Of a stretch of DNA of 64,000 nt, positions 21,772-33,900 are shown one piece after another. Under the pieces are notes generated by a model, which ran no database searches, was not told where the DNA came from, and saw nothing but the letters and a program-made list of their open reading frames with translations. This stretch comes from Misgurnus anguillicaudatus (taxonomy: Eukaryota; Chordata; Actinopteri; Cypriniformes; Cobitidae): contig NC_073352.2 in assembly GCF_027580225.2 (NCBI RefSeq), positions 64,501-128,500 of the forward strand, in the 5' to 3' direction. The translations under genes and the position numbers were made by a program. Numbering within the stretch: the stretch's first letter is position 1; the number at the start of each line of letters is the position of its first letter.

Positions 21772-23237
21772 GGCCCTCATTTATCAAAAGTGCGTACACC
21801 AAAATTCCAGCGTACACCTGGCGTACACCCAAAACCACGGTGACTTTGAGATTTATCAATATGGACGTTGGCGTACGGCACGCTCAAATCCTACGCCTGC
21901 TCAGGAGGTGGTGTACGCACATTTTGAGTTAGTGCAGAAATGCGCAAACACTTCCTAACACCACAAAACGCACTGACAAACTAAAATATATGATATATTA
22001 TGACCCACTGTAAAAAAAAAACATAATACTTACAAACTTCAGTGTTTATTTTTATGCAACATGACTTCAATGTTTAATTTGAGAGACTTTACCAAAGCAT
22101 TTGATTTTTGTATGCATATGTATTCCTTCAGTTGAGAGCCTGTGCGCTTTACCTGACGTTTCAGGGCAAAGCATGTGAGCGGAGCCTTGAGCGGTGCGGT
22201 AATATTACCATCAAAGCGCCTTTCTAAAAAGTTCTATTTATCCTGGAATCTGAAGCGGCACATTGCAAGAAAGCATGTGCTACGAAAACATGGTAATAAT
22301 GCATCAAAATGTAAGCTAGTTACATACCATTCGATGATAAATAAATAGCTACACATGAATAGGTAAAGTAAAATGTTTGTGTTGAATGGAGCCATAAATC
22401 CGATCATGATGACATGCGGACAAAATCATGGCCACGAATTATCTTTTATGCTACATTATGGACACTTCTTTTTCTTATTTAGTCTAAAGTATGGCCATAA
22501 ATATAAAATTCGTTCCCAATATTCAACAGTTTGTTCCTTGGGATTAATTATTATAATATTTCATCATTACTATTACAATTATTATTACTTCAAATTATGA
22601 ATTAGCCTAGTAAAACATGTGGATGTCGTGGAAACAAATTGTTAATTTGAATTATATCCGGAGCTCCGTATGAAACTGGATCTTAGCTAACAAACAACTG
22701 TATGTAAATACAGAAAAACACACTATAAAGTTACTACATCATTTTAAAATATTATTAAAAAAAAACTTAACCGAACCATTAAGCAGACATATAATTTAGA
22801 TGTAGGCAACAGTAAATAATAATAATAATAAATAATTATTATTCTAAATATCAATTAAGCGTCATTAATAATACAAATTATAATACAAATATTACAAAAT
22901 GTCATGCAATTATTAATGTGTCTTTAATCCGGCTCTTTAAACTCCCAAATAAAACAATTTTGTTTCTTTCCACTTCCCCGGTTTGTCTTCTTTGCCGTCT
23001 TCCATGTGTCAATGTCGTAAAATGAGGGCGTGGGGGAGGTGGAGACTTGAATTTATATGGGCGTGTTATTCTAATGACGATCGTTTTCAGCCGCGGCATT
23101 TATGAAGGGCAGATATTGCGTACACCTGAATATCAGTGGTACGCACAGTTTCATAAATCAGGCGGTGAGAGGAGTGTAAGCATAATCTTACGCCAACATA
23201 TACGCCCGTTTCTACGCAAGAATGATAAATGAGGGCC
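21772..23237. mobile_element. non-autonomous element with GGCCCTCATTTATC ends
   Basis: Left GGCCCTCATTTATCAAAAGT, right GATAAATGAGGGCC; 3-bp ATT on both sides (21769-21771, 23238-23240), consistent with a Harbinger-like element. Both subterminal regions have GCGTACACC-type motifs. The 1466-bp interior is AT-rich and non-coding. A related right end is at 61440-61755. Confidence 0.65.
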
Positions 23238-23335
23238 ATTGTTCTTGGACCTGCTGTTTCTGTTTAGTAATAAGTGGTTTTATGTGGTTAAATAAATGTA
23301 ATTTAATATTCAATCCACAAGCTAAATTTCCTACA

Positions 23336-23463
23336 TTTTCTTAAGTAGGTCACCCAAAAAGGAAACTTCTGTCATCATTTACACAAACAGTTTGGTTACA
23401 AACATTTCTCACAATATCTTCCTTCATGTTTATCAGAACAAAGAAATGTATGCGGTTTGTAAC
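23336..23463. repeat. cyprinid AAAGGGATAGTT-type repeat, left half (insertion site of the 15.6-kb element)
   Basis: Reads GTCACCCAAAAAGGAAACTT, then CTGTCATCATTTACAC and TTTGGTTACAAACATTTCTC; the other half (ATGACAGAATTTTCATTTTT, ending TACCCCTTTAA) resumes at 39073. A complete copy at 28483-28706 shows the two halves belong together. Confidence 0.7.
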
Positions 23464-23469
23464 AACATG
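23464..23469. repeat. target-site duplication, left copy (AACATG)
   Basis: Identical to 39067-39072 on the other side of the 15.6-kb element. Joining the flanks restores a known dispersed repeat, which supports this boundary independently. Confidence 0.88.
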
Positions 23470-25487
23470 TATGGGGTGCCAATTGTAAAGTGGCGCATAC
23501 TCAAAATATCAGCAACATTTTGTCACATTTAGCTTCAAACAATGTTTTAAAAAACTGGTATTAATTTTTGACTTTCACTTTTTAGCACATTTACAAAATT
23601 ATTTGTCAACTTAGAGATATTTTAAATAGTTAAATGTAAATATTAAATGTTACATCTAAATGTTAAATGTTAAATCTAAATATAAATGTAAAGTCTAAAT
23701 GTTAAATCTAAATCTAAATGTTAAATATAAATCTAAATGCTAAATCAAAATCTTAATATAAATGTAAAATCTAAATGTTAAATCTAAATCTAAATGTTAA
23801 ATCTAAATGTTAAATATAAATGTAAAATCTAAATGTTAAATATAAATCTAAATGTTAAATATAAATCTAAATCTAAATGTAAAATCTAAATGTTAAATAT
23901 AAATATAAATCTAAATGTTGAAATTAAATGTTTCGGGTGAAACTAAATATTTAACTAATATGCAAATTCAAAATGCCGCTAACCGGAAGTGCCAAAATAA
24001 AAGCTCGAGGTCAGTTTGTGTGTTTATAGCATCGTGTCAAATAAGTAACGAATAAAAACCATCTCATCCGAGGAAATTGACTCTTGGACATGGATTATCG
24101 TGATAATATCTACTTAAAATAATAATCACGTTTGAAGAAACTGTATTTGAGGAGTAGGCAAGTGTCATTTTTATGAAAAGTGCGGGACCTGTAGCAATAA
24201 TAGCCAGCCACGAGGGGTCTCACTTTGACTGAATTTATGTCCTCACTCATCATGTCATCACTCTGTCATGTTCGCATGCTTAATCGCCAGCAAGAGCCTG
24301 TATCCCCGCCCGCCCCGACCAGGTACGGTAACCGTTAACGTTACTGTCGTTCAAAATGTCCAACGAATCCGCTTTAGTTGAGAGCATCGGCAGAGCCGTC
24401 CTGGCGGCTATCCAAAATGTTTCAACAACGACAACAACCGCCTCCGGGCCACCACATGCCACCACACCGGTAAGTATGTTTTTTAAATCACGTAGCATTC
24501 GATTTTTTGTAAAGATTAACTTAACTAAACTGGCAAAAGAGATTTGTTACTAGCAACAAATGAACTTTATGTGTAGCACATGTGTTTCTATAAAGCGTAA
24601 AACTCACACGTTTAACGTGAGTGACGCAGTAAACCATGGTTTTATTGTGGTAAAAGTGTAGTAACCATGTTTTTTTTGTGTGTATCGATTTCCACCAGCA
24701 AAATCATGGTTTTACTACACTAACATGGTTTAACTATGGTTTTGGAAAACCATGGTTGTCAAACCCATGGTTATTTTGTGGTTACTACGGTTTACCACAG
24801 TTACCATGTTTTTTCTGGTTTTAACCGTAGTAAAACCATGGTTAATTTTCGTAAGGGTAAGATTATGTGAAGATTTGCTGAGCAGCAAAGCATGATTCAT
24901 TACATAATTTAGCATTACAGCTAACGGAGGCTACTTCTCACCTTACAAATTACACTAAATTGTTGGTCAAATGGAAATCTGCCTCTGTCCTGTGTCAGGC
25001 ATCTCTCACCTTGGCTTAACTTACCTGTTGACCTTTACTCACAAGATAAAACCATTCTCTGCTTGGCTAGAGAGAGAGAAATGCTGATGGAGGACAGCGG
25101 CAGTCATAATGATGGGGACATTTGGTTTCATGTGAATAGGGTACCAGAGTAAGAGTGCATACTGTAAAAAAGCATAACATGTGTCTCTCTTTGTTTCCGT
25201 TACCAATCTCAACCATGACCTTTGACTGCTGAGCATGTAAACATTAAAAACACATGAAATATAATGTTGCTAATATTTTGCTAATGTCTCTTCAGGTTCC
25301 CACCACTTACAATTACACACCGGGGCCAGCCACACCCACCACCTCCACTGGGACATCATACCGCTCTGTATATTTGCATATTCATGTAACCTAGCTGGCT
25401 GTTTGTTGTTGTTGTTTTTATTTGTGTGGTGTAATGTTTCAGGATTAGTTCCAATCATGATTTTTTACACTATTTTACACAACACTA
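23470..25487 (+). repeat. left terminal inverted repeat, about 2.0 kb
   Basis: Pairs with 37056-39066 at high identity by eye. It contains an AAATGTTAAATCTAAAT-type array (about 23640-23930), a GC-richer promoter-like segment (about 24180-24355), exon 1 (24356-24469) and exon 2 (25296-25367) of the integrase gene, and a palindromic CCATGGTTTTACTAC repeat in intron 1 (about 24628-24845). The match ends near CTATTTTACACAACAC. Confidence 0.9.
24180..24355 (+). promoter_or_regulatory. putative integrase promoter in left TIR
   Basis: GC-richer segment ending GTTAACGTTACTGTCGTTCA before ATG 24356, with CCCCGCCCGCCCCGACC. The same sequence stands before the HECT gene start in the other arm (about 38181-38356), so both genes probably share regulation. 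No TATA box seen. Confidence 0.4.
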
Positions 25488-26981
25488 ACATGTGACAAGA
25501 TAACGTCTTTGGTATTTTGTTTATATTTTAAAACCCCTCAGGGCTCTAGCACCAGCGTTACCACACCTTTACCAGCAACAGACTTCGCTCCAGTGACCTG
25601 TCTGTCAGTAAGTACTCATTAATAATCATGTTCATATTTGTTTGATTTATTTCTCATTTACCACTCAGTAACTTCTCATCTTTTGATTGTCCATTTTATT
25701 TAAACATTCCTTAAATAAATGTATATAGTACAATCTATATTTTTCTTTAGTCAGAAAGATAATAAGTGGATGTGAATGCTCATCTGTTATAATGTCTATA
25801 ATTCTCTCTTGAATAACCCTTTTTGTTATAGCTACATTCCAAATGTCATTTTCTTTGGTGTGTTCTAGAATGACTACCAAGGAAGACATCAGATTTCCAA
25901 AGAGGAGCTTGAACATGTTCTTTCACTGAAAACCACCTTTACAGAAGCGGCATCTATTCTTTCAATCTCAAGGCCAACTTTCTACAAGTTACTGCAAGAC
26001 CATAATATCCCAACATCAAAATTTAAGAGCATCAGTGATCAACAGTTGGATCTTGAAGTGTCACACATAAAAACTGAACACCCAAATGTTGGAGAAGTGA
26101 TGCTTATGGGGCATCTCCGCTCCAAAAACATTGTGGTTCAAAGACAACGTGTAAGAGATTCACTGCGAAGAATGGACCCAATTGGTGTCCTAGCCAGGAG
26201 AAGAACAGCAATAGCTCGGCGAGTATACTCTGTCCCCCATCCAAATTTCATATGGCATGTAGATGGAAATCATAAGTTGATTAGGTGGAAATTAGTTGTT
26301 CATGGTGCCATAGACGGCTACAGTAGGATGTTGATGTTTCTTCACTGCTCCAACAATAATCGTGCTGAAACTGTTAAAGACCTCTTTACTGCAGCTGTTG
26401 GACAGTTTGGCAGACCACTGCACATCAGGACCGATCACGGAGGAGAAAACGTTCAAATTTGGGAGGACATGCATGCGAGCAGGGGGGAAGGCTCTGTATT
26501 AACAGGAAGTTCTGTACACAACCAGAGGATAGAGCGTTTTAATCGAGACTTGAACAAAAACTGCAGCCATGTTTATGCACCCATTTTTTATGAACTGGAA
26601 TCCCTGGGTATCCTAGACATTGACAATGCAACAGACCTATTTTGTCTCCATTATGTCTTTCTACCCCGAATCAACCGCACTTTGGAGGAATTCAAAGCTG
26701 GATTTAACAATCACTCTATATCATCTGAAGGAAATAGAACACCAGTTCAGCTTTTTACTCTGGACAATGATTTGCCTCATTTTCACAACCCAGAACTCTC
26801 AACAGCAGGGGTAGTTTTTTGTTCCTCACCAAACTATCAAAGAGGATTTTCCCCATTGAATGATAGGGATTTGCAAGAACTGAATGATGCCTTTAACCCT
26901 CTTCAAAATGACAACAACAATGGCAAAACATTGTTTCAGAGAACACAACAGTTTATTTTTGATAAACTCGTAAATGCGTGA
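24356..26981 (+). CDS. integrase-type transposase (IS3EU/Ginger-like), 4 exons, 454 aa
   Basis: Exons 24356-24469, 25296-25367, 25542-25607 and 25869-26981; every intron is GT-AG and every junction is phase 0, giving 454 residues without a stop. Residues 1-84 are a Ser/Thr/Pro-rich leader (MSNESALVESIGRAVLAAIQ); the first 62 come from the inverted repeat and are shared with the HECT protein. About aa 92-130 form an HTH (ISKEELEHVLSLKTTF, ILSISRPTFYKLLQDHNIP). The catalytic core has D216 (FIWHVDGNHKLIRW), D273 (HIRTDHGGENV) and E306 (SVHNQRIERFNRD), a D, D-x32-E spacing, with HGAIDGYSRM between. This fold cuts and joins transposon ends. Exon 4 alone lacks a nearby ATG, so a single-ORF caller would start it late at 26046. 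Confidence 0.9.
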
Positions 26982-28122
26982 CTACTCATAACATGGACAA
27001 CTAGGTAACACTAGCCTTTTTGTACATTCAAAAGTACACAACACAAATCTTGATGTTTTGTTGTGCTTCTTGAACTACAAGATTTAAAACCTCTTGCCAG
27101 CATAGAGATGTTTGAAAATTACATGACGGCACATACTTGATGTCAGTGTTAAAAAGGCTACAGACGCACTTTTGCATCTTTTAGTTTTCTGTCAAGTCAA
27201 AAGCAATGGGAGTGTGGATAAAAACAAGATGACTCATGTTATGTGAAAGAACAGTAAAATACTTTTTAGGGCTCTACAGATTGTCTACAGACAGTATTGA
27301 TACATAACTGATTTCCACTACATTGTTCCTGTTTTTTAAAGTACCTAAATATGCAAAGTAAAAGTACTCAATGAAGTAAAACAATACATGTCAGTGTTTT
27401 ATAATATCTTATATATTACATACATAACTATTGTATTATTATTATGTATCTCTGAGAAGATGGCTGTTCATAAGGTAAGATTTTCTTGCATTCTGCAGCT
27501 AATCCAAAAGGTTTTGTAAAGTGATTGTTTGAGGAGTGTGAATTTTTTCAACATATGAACAAATACAATCTTCAGTTTATCACAAAACATTCAACAGCAA
27601 TAAATCTAAATATGCCAGGCTTTCGATGGTGAGGAGGGGAATTAAAAATTGTAATCTGAAAAGTACTTCAAATTTCTATGGAATTATTTTAAGTAAATGT
27701 ACATAGTTTATTCCTTCACTACTGTTTCATTAAAAAAAACTGTTAATTAAATTCATCAACAATCATTGTTAAAAAAACCACACACATCACAAGGTTAAAG
27801 AAACTGCATTTGAAATTTATTATTACTGCGATGATTGATTCCATATCTTTCCAATCATACAGTACAAAATCTTACAGTATAAAAAAGGGTCAGATAGTCC
27901 TCACAGAGGTAAAAAAAAAAATTGTAAGAAAACAGGGCGAAGTGTGGGGCAAGATGGAACAACACAAGCTTAAGTATTTATTTTTTAGATTTCTTGTGTA
28001 CTGCAATTAAAACTATTGCTTTATAACATGGACAAACTATGTCCTTTATGAACAAACATGTGGAGCCCTGCACTAAACGGTGTATTACACTGCAGGGGTT
28101 CTTTAACAAATTAACTGTTTGT
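26982..28122. other. gap between the convergent genes, no gene seen
   Basis: AT-rich sequence between the integrase stop and the HECT stop. It must hold the 3' ends of both transcripts, but no distinct coding segment or repeat was recognised. Confidence 0.5.
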
Positions 28123-30900
28123 TTAAATGGTGCTGAATAAAGATCCATTCATTAGTGCTACTAGGAAGCAGTAGTTAAATTCATCATCATCAGCCATTGT
28201 TTTTGTGTTTACAAAAAGGTGAAGCTCATTTGCACAAGTGTGCGCAATGGGAAGATGTTTTTTTTCATCATGAATAAACATTAATTTAGGAGATGGATGA
28301 AAGCCAATGGCTGGGACTTTGCTGCTCCCTGTAGCAAATGCCAGGATGTGACCAGGTCTCAAAGTCTTCAGGAATGCCTCCTCACTGCTGGTTAGAGTCC
28401 TGTCCCCATATGTGTCTCTCAGCTCTTTATCTAAAAGCAAAGGGAAACAATTGTTGACTTGAGACAGTAAAATACTCAGGTTTAAAGGGATAGTTAACCC
28501 AAAAACGAAAATTCTGTCATCATATACTCATTCTCATGTTGTTACAGACCTATATAAATTTCTTTGGTCTAATGAACACAGAGCAAGATATTTTGAGAAA
28601 TGTTTGTAACCAAACTGTTCGTGGACCCCATTTACTTCCATTTTTATATAATTTTTCCATTTTAAATGTTTTCATTTAATTTTCATTTTTGGGGTATCCC
28701 TTTAAGAAAGCCTGACTCAATAAATGAATGAGTGACTAATAGATTACTGTATAGGTATTTTGGTGAAAATTTTATTCTGAAAAGCAATCAGATAACATCT
28801 CTATTCTTGTTTGTGGTACATAAACATTAGATAGGCACAGCTTCATGGGTTGTAAGAAATAAAATAAATTTGTACGTTTCCTGGATTTGTCTGGTTGTAT
28901 AATATACTGAATTACAAATAATGAGTTTGGTTCCAAAATGCAATAAATTCATTTTGACTAATTTCGGTAAAAACGTGTTTTCTATAACAAGAAAGTGACA
29001 TGATGAAAACCACTATTTTCTGTTACAAACTTTCACATAGCATCTTTAGGTTATACAAACATAAAAAAATTAAAATCCATAATTTGATTTTCAAAGATTT
29101 ATTATAAACTTATTTTTTCCACAAACTGCAATAAATCCATCAATATAACAATATATAAATGTTCATTCATCTTTGCCATGTTACATTCATTTAGTTTTTC
29201 ATTTACAACTGATTTAAACGTTTAAATAAACATTGATGACATTAACAAAAACACTTTTTCATATTAAGAACACTCATTGCTTGCTTGGGATGTCGTCGTT
29301 TAACTTTTTTGCCAGCCATCAGCTGTAAAATGTTTGGTCCTGCTCGATTTTCGTTGGCTTTGCGTAAAATAAAAGTTTTTATAAGATCCCCTGGGGTCAA
29401 TGTGTTAGCATGAGAGACCTTGATGCTGTCGGGCGAACAAGCAACCGGCATTTTTCGTCTCCTAATACTTTACGTGAGAGGCACTTGGATGTTGATGGCT
29501 TACATTTCTTCCCCTCCACAGAAAACCAAAACCGGTTTAGCAATGCCATTAAGGTATTATTTTGGTTTGTTTGTTTGTTAATCACAAAGTACAAAGTAGA
29601 TGAGGAAAACTAGGATTCCGTGTACTCAACGCGCCACCATTATTTGTTTACAATGTGTGGAATGGTGCGCTGTAATTTGTGGAGCGGATTTATTACATTC
29701 TGTAGAAAAGGGGAAGTGGCGTTTATTACGTTTTGGGAAAAAAGATGACAGAATAACACGACGGATATTGGATTTTGCGTAAAATTAGGCATTTACTTTT
29801 AGAAACTGATGGTACTTACTTTCAACACATTGGAGAAACTCCCTAAATTTGATCACTATCAACTCCTCCTTAGCTCTTCTGTTGCTCCCCATTACGGAGT
29901 AGCTTGGTTTGAGAATACCAGCTACATAATCAGCTTCTTGACATTTGTCCTCTGCTGGTATGTCAAGTAGCACACGCAAGCTGGGGTTCTCTCTCAGGAG
30001 TGATAAAACCTGGAGGGAATTCAACACCATTAATGAAAGGCCATAAAGATAATCAAAGACGATACAGAACTGTGAGGTAAATCTTACTCCATAGTGGGAC
30101 AAGCCATCAATGAGTTGATCAAGACAGCTCTGCCGTTGCACAACAGTATGGTATAAAACTGCATTTTTCACAAACACATCTCTGTTGGCCATGGTGACTA
30201 CAAGTGGAAGCCCCTCTACTTGATATCGCCATGAGTCACAACAGCTGACTGCCTTCTCCAAATCATCCTGCAAGGTTGCATCTTGAACCTAAATATTACA
30301 GATGAAATGTTATTTTTTCAAATTACTGCATTTAACCAACAACATTTACAGAAGTACTATGTAGACTGTGCTTTTCCCTTAATAGTTACCTATGACAAGA
30401 AAAGTTTGCATTTTTAGTTATTTGTTTGGTAATATGAAATCAAAATTATTTTGATAATGCATTCCACCAAAATAAAAGTAACAGCTTTTTTGAATATTCC
30501 ACAGTAGTACAAAGGCTTACTACAATAGTCTTCAGATCATAACATTGTGCATTACCTTATTGAGGTTCTCCCTTAAATCAGGGTCACCTATATCATCAGG
30601 TGACACATGAACTTGAAGGATGTCCCCAAACACAATGTAGTCCACTACACTTGGAGACAGGAATGCAGGTGTTTCACCCCCTTCCACTATTATTGTAGAC
30701 ATCATCCTGCCAATGGTTCGATACACTCCGTTTTGCAAGTGGAGCATGTTCAGTCTTGGTGTGCATCCATTTGGTGTGCCTGAAATATTAAATAAGATAA
30801 GCAGCACATTCTGTATTATTTTCTCTGGGATTTACAAAACAATATTTGTGGTCAGGTAGCTAAATAAATAATTATATATCTATATATCTATATATCTATA

Positions 30901-30933
<33 letters not shown>

Positions 30934-33900
30934 AAATAAAAAACCTTCAAAAGCTCCACTGTCCTGGAAGATAGCCTTCACCAGTAAGCGGAAAAACTCT
31001 CGTCTGGGACCCCCAAGGTCAGCAGCATCTTCCACAGCATCATGTTCATCGCTTGTAAATGTGACATAGAGCTTGTCACAGCTTTCTGCAAAACTGTGTC
31101 TCTTAAACACACGTAAGGCTGTGGTCCAAACATTGGCTCGGCTGATATAGATCTGTCTTGTTCCCGATGTAATAACTCTCTCACTATGAGCTTGTAGAAG
31201 ACCTGCAATTTCTTCTTTGCTCAGCATTTCAGATGACCTATATTAAAAATGACAAAGATAAATAGACCTTTGACTATCTGTGCATTTACTCCACTATCAC
31301 CTTCAGTGCACAATGACATAACTGTTCAATGTTGTTTGCAATGTTTACACTGGTGTAAACAAGATATTTATTGTAATAAAAAATTACTTGTAATGCTTAC
31401 TTTAAAGTATTAACAGCAGGTCCATCAAACTCTTCTAGTAGACTACGCTGAATAGCCTCTTCAAGAGCCTCATCTTCCTCCAGAAAAACAGGGCTGAGCA
31501 AATGGACAGCAGGGACAGCAAAAAATTAAGCAGAGAGAAAGAGAGAGAGAAATAGAGAGAGGGAGAGATAGAGAGAAAGCGAGAGATAGACAGAGCGAGA
31601 GATAGAGAGAGAGAGAGCGAAGAAAGAGAGCAAGAGTGAGCGAAAGAGAGCAAGAGTGAGCGAAAGAGAGATAGAGAGCGAAAGAGAGATAGAGAGAGCA
31701 AGACTTTTATCATAATGGTTCATAATGTAAACGGACCAACATCTACACTGCTGTATTTCTATGAAGCCTAAACAATATATTACACAAAGTCTGCCACATT
31801 ATAAGGAAACACTTGTCTCAGGTTCTCTGCCTGGCCCTGACTTTCAGTTTCTTGAGTGCTGCTCTCTGTCTCCTGCCTTCTGGCCTCACTTTCCCTCTGT
31901 GATGAAGGCACTGTACTCAGCACTGCATAAAGAAAAGGAGGTTAAAAGGAAATATTTTTGTAATGATGTTAATCTCATTTTATCTAACTTAACCATAATT
32001 CCATTTTTAATTGTTTTTTCTTTAAAAGAAATTGAAAAGGCAGCCTAAAAGAATTAAGACATCCAATCCAACTACAGTATACAGGTTGCTTACAGTGATC
32101 CATTTGAGGCTGACCATAAAAATTAAATAAAAGAACTGATGCCTAAATTCTGTCAGGTTGGCTTTTATTAAGCTTTGGTCACACTACACGACTTTCAAAG
32201 TCTTAAAGGATTAGTTCACCTTAAAATGAAAAATTCCTAATAATTCACACACCACAATGCCATCCAAGATATCCATGTCTTTCTTTTCTCAGTGGAAGAG
32301 AAATTAAGTTTTTTGAGGAAAACGTTTCTGGGTTTTTCTTCACAGAATGGGCTCAAATGGTTACCATAGTTTTTCAAGTCCAAATCAATGAAGTTTCAAA
32401 AGTCTTTGAAGTGCTTTAACTTCAATCTGCACAATCCAAGTTGAGGATGAGGGGCTAATCTAGCGAAACGATCGTTCATTTTATAAAACAAATAAAAAAT
32501 ATATACTTTTTATACAACTGTTTGGATTGAACACAAGCCGGAAGACTGGAATCACACATTACATTACTGTTTGTTAAAGTTCGTTAATTGCTCTCAGCTA
32601 AGCTGAAAATCAGGGCTTCAATCCTAAAAACGTGTGAACTTAACTTCTGCAGTAAAAAGCAGTAATTACTGAGTTGTCAAGGTCAAGGGTATCGTCGCTG
32701 TCCGATGAAACTCGCGTATGTCCATTTTGACGATTTTTAGATTTTTCGACAGATTGAATGTCCAGGTTCATTTCCGTATACAGTATGCGTCACATACCTA
32801 AATGGCCAATGAAAAGTTGTGAAATCATGTCATCTGATTTTCACGTATATCCATTTGGTGTCAAAGCTGTCAATCACGCCGCATATCTTCCGCCTGTGAA
32901 GCATCTCGCAGGTCTCGTAAAGTTTCATCGAAGCTCAGCACTGGATATAGCCGAATAAACATGACAATGGCTTTCCTTCATCGAGGTAAACGTTTCCCCC
33001 GGATGCCAGACGAACATCTAGGAGTGACTTAATTACGGTAGGACTGTGCAAACAAAGTATCTGTCTAGCATTGGTGTTATTTACGCTGGGGACATCCCAC
33101 CGCTTTTTGAAAGCATTTGGTTAAAATGTTCTGAAAAATCAAGCGATGCTTAAGACTGGTTTTGTGGTCTAGTGTCACATATGTTGCGTTGTATGCTTAT
33201 GGTGTGTTTTCTTGTACATATGTAATGAAATTCATTGTAATCATTTATTAAACACGCTGCTGTTTTCTACGGTATGGTGCTGCACTGTTCGGTGGAGCTG
33301 GTGTTGCAGGGACTGTTACATGTGTGCAGTCGACATTGTTGAGGGTTTTATGCTGAGTATTTTTTTGTTGTTGACTAGCCTACACTATGCCCATTTTTGA
33401 TGCGCGTTATTCAATATTTTTCCCGTCCTGCAGTAATGTTTTTATCAGATCTTTTGTCCCCACAACTTTTCTACACAAACTGATGCCCCTGTTGTGTAGC
33501 ATTACCATGTCAGTGTATTGATTCATTGTCCCTTCATAGTTTGCAAGAGACATTTAATAAATTTATACTTAGTTAAATACGCTTAGTTTATTTAATATTA
33601 AGACGTAGGCTATTTAATAAACTGAGCGTATTCATCTGTCAATACGAAACGCGACTTGGCCATTCTAATTAATGATCGGAAGAATGCGTATCGATCACAG
33701 TTACTGTAAAATATGCACGTATGTCCATTTAAACTCAATTTTGGTCAAATGTGGATTATATCTTTACACTGGCAAGAATATGGTTACATGTAAAGATGCC
33801 GTACCAAGTATGACAACGCTACATTCAACTGCTTTTGATATACGGTGTTTTTTCACTTCCTGAAAAGTAACCGTTTTGGACATACGTGAGTTTCATCGGG

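Noticed and set aside
24280..24498. Minus-strand 72-codon frame and its mirror at 38038-38256
   Set aside because: It lies antisense over exon 1 of the integrase and HECT genes; the sense exon has splice sites and in-phase joins.
31435..31723. Ser/Leu-rich minus-strand frames
   Set aside because: They translate the (GA)n simple repeat; only the last part overlaps the real UIM exon, in another frame.
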